Assembly (NCBI GenBank): GCA_030666985.1
Contig: DAOUWT010000010.1
Coordinates: 1 to 22,626, forward strand
Source of the DNA: Chloroflexota bacterium
Lineage (GTDB): Bacteria; Chloroflexota; Anaerolineae; Anaerolineales; UBA11858
DNA length: 22,626 nt
Reading direction: 5' to 3'
Made by a program: the position numbers and the translations under genes. The notes beneath the pieces were generated by a model. The model saw only the letters and a list, made by a program, of their open reading frames with translations, had not been told where the DNA came from and ran no database searches. The first letter of the stretch is position 1; every line of letters starts with the position of its first letter. Positions 8,152 to 14,823 of this stretch are shown here, piece after piece.

Positions 8152-8712
8152 TTAAAAATCAAGTTTTTCATACAGCTTGCGTAATTCACGCGGTTTGTGA
8201 GGCCGGGCAATTTCCGAGATTTTGTCATGGGCCTCAACAAGACGTTGACTGAGTACCTGATTGATTTCCATCAACATATCAGGATATTGACGAATAAACT
8301 CCTTAAAGTCATCATTATCCATGCTCAATAACTTTGAGTTTTTCATCGCCGTAGCGGTTACAGACCGGGGAGCATCGTAAAACAAGGAAATCTCCCCAAA
8401 ACTAGTTTGAGGATTAACTACACTCATGGATATTGTATCTTCCTGCCTATCAAGTTCGCGTTCCAACAAGACTTGACCTTCCACTACAATATACAAAATG
8501 CCACCCACATCGCCTTGTTGGAAAATTACTTCACCCTTCCCATAAGCGTTTTCAACACAAATATCAGCCAATTTTTGTAATTGACGCTCATGCAATCTGT
8601 CAAAAAAAGATATTGTCTTCAAAAAGTCAACTTTTTCCTGGGTCAAAAGCATATCTGGTCTCCTAGTTAATCTATGCAGGTAAGCGCGTAAGTTCGATAA
8701 CATTGAACTCAT
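8152..8712 (-). CDS. stand-alone cyclic-nucleotide-binding (CRP-like) domain protein
   Basis: The 186-residue protein is a single cNMP-binding fold (about residues 28-150): FFDRLHERQLQKLA helix, a jelly roll with GEVIFQQGD and LYIVVEGQV, and the phosphate-binding cassette FGEISLFYDAPRSVTA with the arginine (R116) present. No helix-turn-helix follows; the C-terminal about 35 residues are a charged helix. It is therefore a sensor or adaptor rather than a transcription factor of the CRP type. Its ATG overlaps the TGA stop of the MinD-like gene (ATGA, 8709-8712), indicating translational coupling and probable physical or stoichiometric partnership. No nucleotide cyclase is encoded in the window, so the ligand source is unknown. 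Confidence 0.88.
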   Translation of the reverse strand: MSSMLSNLRAYLHRLTRRPDMLLTQEKVDFLKTISFFDRLHERQLQKLADICVENAYGKGEVIFQQGDVGGILYIVVEGQVLLERELDRQEDTISMSVVNPQTSFGEISLFYDAPRSVTATAMKNSKLLSMDNDDFKEFIRQYPDMLMEINQVLSQRLVEAHDKISEIARPHKPRELRKLYEKLDF

Positions 8713-9464
8713 GTCATTAGACGCAGGGCTATTTTCTTGAAGATGCCCGTCAACGGGTCATCAGGGTACTCTACGACAAAGAGCTTTGCGCTAGATAATG
8801 CCATCATCTCATCAGAATGTGGCACCACTGCTGCCACTTCACCACTGTAAGCTTCCTCCACCTTGGACTTGACCATCTCCTCATTAAACAGCTGGGGGGA
8901 TTTATTGACAATCATAACGATATCGGACACTTCCAGATTCTGAGCGAGTTTCATGGAAATGCTAGTACCCTGATAGTCTTGCTGATCGGGGCGCAAGATG
9001 ATTCCTAGCGTATTGGACAAAGCCATTGACAATAATATCTCGTCATTCAGCCCCGGATGAGTATCGATTATCAAGGCGTCAAGCTCAAGAGCATCCTGGA
9101 CTCGCTGATAAGCTTCATCGAGTAGAGTAACACTGTAACCATTGCGCAAAATCCGGGCGATATCGCTAGCTTTGATACTCGAAGGAATCAAGAAAAGTTT
9201 TCCACCCGCCTTATCACCCAGGGATTCTGTCACATCGATAACAGCTTCTTCTATCCCGCTCTCTCCCCACAAATAACTGGTCAAGGTTTTATCTACGCTA
9301 CTTTCATCTAGGTTAAAGAGAACATGGATGCCCGGGGATTGAATATCCGTGTCGATAAGCCCAATTCGCAAGCCGCTCATTGCCAGAAGTGCCCCCACGT
9401 TCGCGGATATGTTAGTTTTCCCGGTGCCTCCTCGAAAAGAGTGTAGCATAATCAATTCTGTCAT
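8709..9464 (-). CDS. MinD/ParA-family P-loop ATPase
   Basis: This 251-residue deviant-Walker-A ATPase has its P-loop at residues 10-17 (FRGGTGKT), a second motif LIDTD at 36-40 and Walker B LIIDTHPGL at 131-139. The residue normally occupied by the signature lysine of MinD/ParA (KGGxGKT) is arginine here (R11). The C-terminal GIFKKIALRLM could form an amphipathic helix like the MinD membrane-targeting sequence (inference). I chose the ATG at 9464 because AGGAGA (9472-9477) sits seven bases upstream and the protein then starts three residues before the first beta strand; an in-frame TTG at 9491 lacks such a site. Its stop overlaps the start of the cNMP gene. In this cassette it may be a nucleotide-driven switch or membrane-positioning factor linking the receptor to the downstream genes. 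No partner gene for plasmid or septum positioning is nearby. Confidence 0.88.
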   Translation of the reverse strand: MTELIMLHSFRGGTGKTNISANVGALLAMSGLRIGLIDTDIQSPGIHVLFNLDESSVDKTLTSYLWGESGIEEAVIDVTESLGDKAGGKLFLIPSSIKASDIARILRNGYSVTLLDEAYQRVQDALELDALIIDTHPGLNDEILLSMALSNTLGIILRPDQQDYQGTSISMKLAQNLEVSDIVMIVNKSPQLFNEEMVKSKVEEAYSGEVAAVVPHSDEMMALSSAKLFVVEYPDDPLTGIFKKIALRLMT

Positions 9465-9538
9465 TTTGTCTTCTCCTGTTATTTTACTCAAGCAGCAAAG
9501 TGTTTATTTGGGCTCTTTGACCTTTTGTGTGGTCACCC

Positions 9539-9636
9539 AGACCTGTCAGGTTTTAGACGATGATTTTTGGATAAATTCATGCCTGTATCGCACTTGTTTA
9601 CCATCTCAAAAAGGTCTTTGGAAACCTGACAGGTCT
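9539..9636. repeat. 98-bp element with perfect 15-bp terminal inverted repeats
   Basis: AGACCTGTCAGGTTT at 9539-9553 is exactly inverted at 9622-9636. The interior has no coding capacity. It lies between the receptor and MinD-like genes and looks like a miniature inverted-repeat element. An arm is also able to fold alone (ACCTGTCAGGT is near-palindromic), so a regulatory hairpin in the operon transcript is possible. Confidence 0.8.
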
Positions 9637-9675
9637 TGTGCTGTATCCCCTACCCCACCATTCATCAAAGAGCCT

Positions 9676-11691
9676 TTATTTATTCTGAGAACGATTTTTG
9701 CTCTTTGCTTTCAAAGACTGGAAAAATTCTCTATTGGTAACCGCTTCGACTTCTTCCTCCACTCGCGAGGAATCTATCGCGATCTCCATATTTATAAGCC
9801 TGCGCTCTCTATCTCTGACCTCTTGGGCATTGCTGATGGCAACGGCCGCTTGAACAGAGATGCTTTCAAGGATGCGTTTATTATCTTCGCTGAACCCGTT
9901 CACCTGGTTGCTGATCATCTCGATGGTGCCGACGACCCGTCCTCGATTCCCTAGGGAAACACCCAAATATGATTTAGGCCCAAACGCATCCCAAGACCGA
10001 TCAGCGGTTAACTTATACTCTGCATAAGCCTCGATATCGTCCACGATTACTCCTTGCCGGTCTTCGAATAAGCGCGGGAAATAATCTTTCTTGGAGTTAT
10101 AGGTGACTTTTTCCACAGTTTCGTCATCGCTCATTATCTCTGTATTAGTCACGTAAAGTTCAAGGGCTTCATCTTTATGATTATAAAGACAAATTTCAGC
10201 CGCATCAAAATCGACCACGTCTCCAAGTGAAGCAACGACTTCGCTGAGCGTATCAGCCAAATCCACATTATTGCTAATCTTATGACCAATTTCATAAATT
10301 GTGCGCAGTTCTGCCATCCGCGCCCGGAGCGCTAAAACCATGCTGCTGAACACGCGAGCCAGATTACCAACTTCATCACCAAGCTCCATAATTCCAGCAA
10401 CATCAGCAAGTTCGAAAGGTTCATCATTTTCAACATTTTGGGCCGTCTGGGAAAGATGACCGATAGGTTTAGCTAGTGTGCGAGCAACGACAAGGGCTAC
10501 TACAATTACAAAAATGCTCAAGGCAACGGTAGCAAGTGCAGCTTGTCGAACAAAAGAGTTGATCTCACCAAGGAAAACTTCCTCTGGAATATCAACAACG
10601 ACCATTAAAATGCCATCACCAGTGTCCGAAACAGGATTGACCACTGTTGCGTAACCAATACTATGCCACTCACCCGAACACTTAGAAGTATTCGTTGGCG
10701 GAATGCTGTTTAAATTGGCGGGGCGGCAATAATGAAGATGCCCTGACCCTCCAGTGGGCATTTCAGCTATCAGCATATCACCTAGAGCTTGCAATGCCAG
10801 TATAGACTGAGGCTCACGAGCAATTTTATCAGTAGACTCGCAATCGGGATCACTAGCTGGGCAATCCCCACCCAACATCTTCACCTCAAGGATGGTCTCG
10901 ACATCCTCCTCGGAAACCGTTCCGAAACTGTGATAGAGCCAATCAGAGTCTGGGTCAGAATGAGACATGATAATCCCATATTCATTGATCAAATAAACTT
11001 CGCCCTCTGAGAGCATATTATCAGAAAATGTTCCCGCATCAGACTCTAAGGTACTAGCCAAAATATCTGTTATATATGTTCCCTTGATCTTAGTAGAAAG
11101 AGCGCCAATAATCTCGCTGCCATCTTCGTTATAAACAGGCGCAGAACCAAAAACACCAGGAGTGTCATCTTTTGTGCCTATAAGAATCCCTGAGAGGTAT
11201 TTATTGCCCTGAATAGCTTGTTGAAAATATTCTCGGAAATCCCATTGTGAGCCTACGATATAGTCTTTTGTGTGAGCTATGGCCCAGCCTTCAGAATCGA
11301 ACACGCTGACCAACTCAATGGTATCGTGAGAATCGCGAGCATTGAAAATCGTGTGGTCTATATTCACTTGGGCATCAATCTTGACCGCATCAACCTTATC
11401 CTGAGAGATATAAGTTATGACATCTTGGTCATTAGCAAGCATACTAATAACATTGTGGTTATCACTTAACAACTGCTCTATCCGTTTTGCAGTGCTATTG
11501 GAAAGACGTGAGATATTGATTTCTTCCTGGTCGGTGAGGGCAACAGTCGCTTCTCTGCCGCCCATAAAAGTAACCGCCAACAAGGGCACAACAGATAGTA
11601 CTAAAAGAACAACCGTGAACTTTATAAAAATTCGCCAATTGCGAAATTTGAGTTTTTGCCAAAATGTTTTCGGAGTGTTTTGGACGGACAT
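9676..11691 (-). CDS. membrane receptor: dCache-like sensor, HAMP and GAF domains, no catalytic output
   Basis: The protein has 671 residues. The first membrane segment is at about 22-42. A large extracytoplasmic Cache-type sensor follows (about 45-375) with SVFDSEGWAIAH, DFREYFQQAIQG and YLINEYGIIMSHSD, typical of the two Cache halves, and four cysteines (277, 284, 322, 338) that could form disulfides. The second membrane segment is at about 384-404. HAMP spans about 404-456 (KPIGHLSQTAQ...DEVGNLARVF) and GAF about 475-622. The tail (625-663) is a charged helix of the LINMEIAID...REFFQSL type. There is no histidine kinase, GGDEF, cyclase or methyl-accepting domain, so signal output must be through protein contacts. 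AAAGGAG (11698-11704) lies six bases before the ATG. It is the first gene of the five-gene run; the 184-bp gap to the MinD-like gene holds an inverted-repeat element. Confidence 0.9.
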   Translation of the reverse strand: MSVQNTPKTFWQKLKFRNWRIFIKFTVVLLVLSVVPLLAVTFMGGREATVALTDQEEINISRLSNSTAKRIEQLLSDNHNVISMLANDQDVITYISQDKVDAVKIDAQVNIDHTIFNARDSHDTIELVSVFDSEGWAIAHTKDYIVGSQWDFREYFQQAIQGNKYLSGILIGTKDDTPGVFGSAPVYNEDGSEIIGALSTKIKGTYITDILASTLESDAGTFSDNMLSEGEVYLINEYGIIMSHSDPDSDWLYHSFGTVSEEDVETILEVKMLGGDCPASDPDCESTDKIAREPQSILALQALGDMLIAEMPTGGSGHLHYCRPANLNSIPPTNTSKCSGEWHSIGYATVVNPVSDTGDGILMVVVDIPEEVFLGEINSFVRQAALATVALSIFVIVVALVVARTLAKPIGHLSQTAQNVENDEPFELADVAGIMELGDEVGNLARVFSSMVLALRARMAELRTIYEIGHKISNNVDLADTLSEVVASLGDVVDFDAAEICLYNHKDEALELYVTNTEIMSDDETVEKVTYNSKKDYFPRLFEDRQGVIVDDIEAYAEYKLTADRSWDAFGPKSYLGVSLGNRGRVVGTIEMISNQVNGFSEDNKRILESISVQAAVAISNAQEVRDRERRLINMEIAIDSSRVEEEVEAVTNREFFQSLKAKSKNRSQNK

Positions 11692-11990
11692 ACTAATCTC
11701 CTTTCGTGTGTACTTAAAAGCTATTTGCTAAGAGATATGCAAGGTGATTATTCAGGCCTCGTGGACGTTTGGGAGAAGGCGCCACGCGGGGGCGTGAGAC
11801 CAACCCCCAAGCGTGGCGCCACGCATAAGCGAGGACAAACCTTGGGGGATGCGAAGCGAGGGTGGCGTGGCTTTATCCCGTCCCCAGCCGTTTGCGCTCC
11901 CCTCAATCCCCCCCAACCCTGGGGGGAGGTCTCCCCCAGAATTGGGGGCCGGGGGTCGGAGAGGAGTGAAACAATGATTTTTTGCACTCC
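11692..11990. repeat. repeat-rich intergenic region with 10-bp inverted repeat
   Basis: No gene is supported. GGCGCCACGC (11778-11787) is exactly inverted at 11811-11820. From 11895 to 11960 there are alternating C- and G-runs, including CCCCCAGAATTGGGGG (11934-11949), which can form strong hairpins. The region separates the sulfotransferase stop (11991) from the receptor gene's leader and may hold the cassette promoter; I find no convincing -35/-10 pair. Confidence 0.6.
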
Positions 11991-12884
11991 CTAATTGGAA
12001 TAAATAGGCTGCTCAGTCACCGCTTCAATTCTAATGCCCAAATCTGCTTCCGTAACTCGGATTAATTCTCTATAAATTTTAAGAGCTTGACTTTGAGCTA
12101 TCTGCTCAATATGAGCTTGAGAAAGATTTTCCCGGATAATGTCAACAGGTTTAGGATAATAAGTGATTCCAGTAGATGCATTTATCTTCTCATAATAACT
12201 TATCAGGTTACGGTCATAAATAGCCGGTTGAGGTATCGAGTAAATATTCTTTCCTTCAGCTTCCATCCTTGTCAAAGGCTCCCAGCCTGAAAAAGCAGCT
12301 GGCGAAGGCGGATACCCTATACGCTCGAATAATTTTTCTATAATTATTGCGGGGTCATTATCGCGCCACGTATCATAAACGAGGGTAGTGGTACGAACTC
12401 CAGCCGATGCGGCATATTGCCGAATGTTTTGCATAGATTCATAACTTACTAAACATGTACTAACCAAATTATCCCGTGTCTCAAGATGGGAAAACTGCTC
12501 AATCCATGATGTAACTGTAGCATACGGATCGCGAGTGATGACCAGAAAATGAAGTTTACCTACCGGCACGCCCGCCTTTACTAATGCTCTGACTGGGTTA
12601 AATAGAACTCCATTATTAGTAGGCCCAAGGGTCTCTTTGACAAAAACAAATCCGGCATCAGCGATCTTGAGATGGGGAGCATTCCCATGCCTTCGTCCTC
12701 TCAAGATTGATTTGAGCGGCTGACGCCATACTTGAAAACCCGATTGGGCAAATACTTGTACATAAAAAGTAGTTCCGCTTCTACAGGGACCTGCACCGAT
12801 TACAATATCCGGACATGGTTTTTCAATGTGTACATGCGCCGCTATCTCTTCGTCAGTTACAGAGCGTTCAGGTATATTCAGCAA
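11991..12884 (-). CDS. P-loop sulfotransferase family protein
   Basis: The 297-residue protein would transfer sulfuryl from PAPS to a carbohydrate, lipid or small molecule. The 5'-phosphosulfate-binding loop is seen as GPCRSGTTFYVQVF (about 32-45), and the 3'-phosphate-binding motif as VITRDPYATVTSW (about 115-127), with R118 and S126. No transmembrane anchor or signal is visible, so it should be cytosolic. The start is TTG at 12884, supported by AAAGGA six bases upstream; the next in-frame starts would cut into the N-terminal segment before the P-loop. It stands alone, flanked by repeat-rich DNA on both sides, so no pathway partner is suggested. The acceptor substrate cannot be predicted. 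The divergence from well-known sulfotransferases is considerable, but the two motifs are properly spaced. Confidence 0.78.
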   Translation of the reverse strand: MLNIPERSVTDEEIAAHVHIEKPCPDIVIGAGPCRSGTTFYVQVFAQSGFQVWRQPLKSILRGRRHGNAPHLKIADAGFVFVKETLGPTNNGVLFNPVRALVKAGVPVGKLHFLVITRDPYATVTSWIEQFSHLETRDNLVSTCLVSYESMQNIRQYAASAGVRTTTLVYDTWRDNDPAIIIEKLFERIGYPPSPAAFSGWEPLTRMEAEGKNIYSIPQPAIYDRNLISYYEKINASTGITYYPKPVDIIRENLSQAHIEQIAQSQALKIYRELIRVTEADLGIRIEAVTEQPIYSN

Positions 12885-12912
12885 TTATTTTCCTTTTTAA
12901 TCTCGTAATACC

Positions 12913-12950
12913 GTGAAACGTGAGGAGTGAGGAGTGACCTCACGTTTCAC
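12913..12950. repeat. 13-bp perfect inverted repeat, GTGAAACGTGAGG type
   Basis: GTGAAACGTGAGG (12913-12925) and CCTCACGTTTCAC (12938-12950) are exact inverted copies with a 12-base loop. Further ACGTTTCAC and CATCACG copies follow up to 12978. A related set of TTCACGT units occurs at 14800-14826 near the hypD stop, so this is a repeat family dispersed in the window. The hairpin lies between two co-directional minus-strand genes and may terminate the C39-SH3 transcript. Confidence 0.8.
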
Positions 12951-12985
12951 GCATCACGTTTCACTCATCACGCATCACCCAGCCC

Positions 12986-14617
12986 TCACCGCCGGACTAC
13001 GTACCAAGCGGCCACGTAACCAATATCACCCTCAAGGTCACGTACCCGCAACCACTCTCCCGAAACACCAATTTGGTCTTCAGCATCTTCTTCTAGTACC
13101 ATCAACTCTGCCGCTTGGGGCAAACGTTTGATTAGAGTACCTGCGGCCACCTGCGGAGACCTGCGCAGGGCCAGAGCATCTACTGTCGTACGCACCACCA
13201 AGTCATCGTCGGGGGTGGCTTTGGCGCTTTTCTCTTCTACCCGTACCCCTAGGGCTGGCTCTTTCCCTGGGGTCACGTACCAGGCCGCAACATATCCTTC
13301 TTGCCCAGAGGCTTCCTTGACCTTCAGCCACTGTCCTTGCACCCCAATCTTTTTCTTGGCTTGCTCGAGTGGCTCTATGACAATCAAAGATGCTCCTGCG
13401 GGCAAGCGCTTTATCAGCGTATTTGCTGCAACTACCATCTCTGTCCGGAATGCCAATCCAGAAGTTGTCGGGCGGACAATGAAGCTTCTGTCTCCCATCT
13501 TAGTCTCGGCGGCTTTGGCTTCTTCTTCTTCTTTGCTAAGAGTCAGATACCAGGCCGCTACATAACCCTGGACTCCATCTGGGTCTTGAACGTGCAGCCA
13601 TTGGCTGTGATCACCAACTTTGTCTCTTCCCGTAGAACTGGGTTCAAGCGAAGAAAACTCAGCGTATAGCGGCAAGCGTTTCAGCAAAGTGCCCGCAATT
13701 GTGGGCTGGGAACGAAAAGCCAACCCTTCTGCAGTACCATAAACAGTGAAAGTATCAGAGGGTACAGAGACTTTTTCTGCTGCCTTAGCAACAATATCTT
13801 TCTTGCTCGAAACTAAATACCAAGCCGCCACATAACCCTGGTCTCCTTCTGGCTCTTGCACATGCAGCCACTCATCTTGAGTGCCAACTTTCCCTTCAGC
13901 GTCAGGCTCAAGTGAAGTTAATTCAACGGACAATGGCAAACGTTTCAACAAACTGCCCGCAACTGAGGGAGCATTACGCATGGCAAGCCCATCTTCTAAA
14001 ACAAAAGCTGTGAAGGTATTAGCTGGCACTTCTACTTTTTTAAGCTTTTCTACAGCAGCTCCGCCTCTGCCTCCGCCTTGCGCTCGCCCTTCGTACCACA
14101 CTACCCCTGTAATGGCCTGAGCCGGCTTCTTGCCCTGGTGATCGTAGCGGTCTGTTAAATATAGTTTTTTCTCTGGGCTATCGCCGCCATAGCGATAAGG
14201 GTCTTTCATCAGGTATCGCCCATTTTCCTTGCCATAAATAACAATCCAGTGCGTCTGCACCCCCGCTTTGGGAGACCAATCCACCTGGGCTATCACCGGC
14301 ATTCCCGCGGCAAGAGCAGCGTCAATTTGCCCTAAGGGAGCAGGGTTGTTCTCTCACGGTTGGTACCCCTTGAAGACAAGTCCAGGGCATACATTGGGCA
14401 ATGCAGCCGGAATCACCAGCGCGCCTTGAAACCCTCCCGAGTTCTTCATTTTTGTATTGATCGACTGAGGGGTCTCATCAAAACCAAAACCATTGGCAAC
14501 CATGGTCATAGATGTCATCAAACATCCCCACGTGCCAATGGTCTCTTTATCGTGAAATCCCAGTTTCACATCTTTCCATTTTGGATCGTTTTGGTACAAA
14601 GCCTTTGTTTCGAACAC
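12986..14617 (-). pseudogene. C39-like cysteine peptidase with four SH3b domains, interrupted by in-frame TGA
   Basis: One continuous frame of 544 codons is broken by TGA at 14354-14356. Before it lies ALYQNDPKWKDVKLG and GTWGCLMTSMTMV, carrying the catalytic cysteine of C39-like peptidases. After it, the frame continues with ENNPAPLGQIDAAL, then THWIVIYG (catalytic His) and MKDPYRYGG (Asp). Four bacterial SH3 units follow, each with LxxR, LKRLP/LIKRLP, QWLxV and GYVAAWY. A GTG start at 14617 has AAAGGAGG (14624-14631) six bases upstream; an upstream ATG at 14680 has no site and adds an unrelated leader. No signal peptide is obvious from the GTG start. The TGA separates the catalytic residues, so a truncated product should be inactive. 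A start at ATG 14302 would make an SH3 protein lacking the cysteine. It could be a recent nonsense mutation or a sequencing error. Confidence 0.8.
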
Positions 14618-14623
14618 AGCCGT

Positions 14624-14631
14624 CCTCCTTT
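14624..14631 (-). promoter_or_regulatory. strong Shine-Dalgarno site fixing a GTG start
   Basis: AAAGGAGG on the minus strand, six bases before GTG at 14617-14615. It decides the start of the C39-SH3 gene in favour of GTG over the ATG 63 bases upstream. Confidence 0.75.
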
Positions 14632-14717
14632 GAAAATGAGCTAAAAAACAACCGGCCACAACTATCTTGATAAACAACATCGTCTCCCCCAGTTCCGTGT
14701 ATTATAACCTATGTTTG

Positions 14718-14823
14718 GGGATATTGGATATTAGATATTAGATATTGGAGATTGGATACTTTCACTTCTCACGCTTCATCGCAAAGCATTTCCTCGTGTT
14801 TCACGTCTTCACGTCTTCACGTT
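14718..14823. repeat. short degenerate tandem repeats
   Basis: Positions 14718-14757 repeat a 7-8 bp GATATTG/GATATTA unit about five times. Positions 14798-14826 repeat TTCACGT/CTTCACG. Neither has coding capacity. Similar simple repeats lie at 18199-18243 and 20004-20085, always directly beside gene ends. Confidence 0.6.

Noticed and set aside
9349..9954. Plus-strand open frame of 201 codons
   Set aside because: It is antisense to the MinD-like and receptor genes and crosses the inverted-repeat element; the minus-strand proteins have clear domain motifs.
4346..11691. A nucleotide cyclase or CD-NTase within the cassette
   Set aside because: No GGDEF, class III cyclase or nucleotidyltransferase motif was found in any frame, so the system is not a CBASS-type operon as far as this window shows.
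14340..14360. Selenocysteine or recoded TGA in the C39-SH3 gene
   Set aside because: TGA is the genuine stop of several intact genes here, no convincing SECIS hairpin follows, and a second TGA interrupts an evidently decayed integrase.
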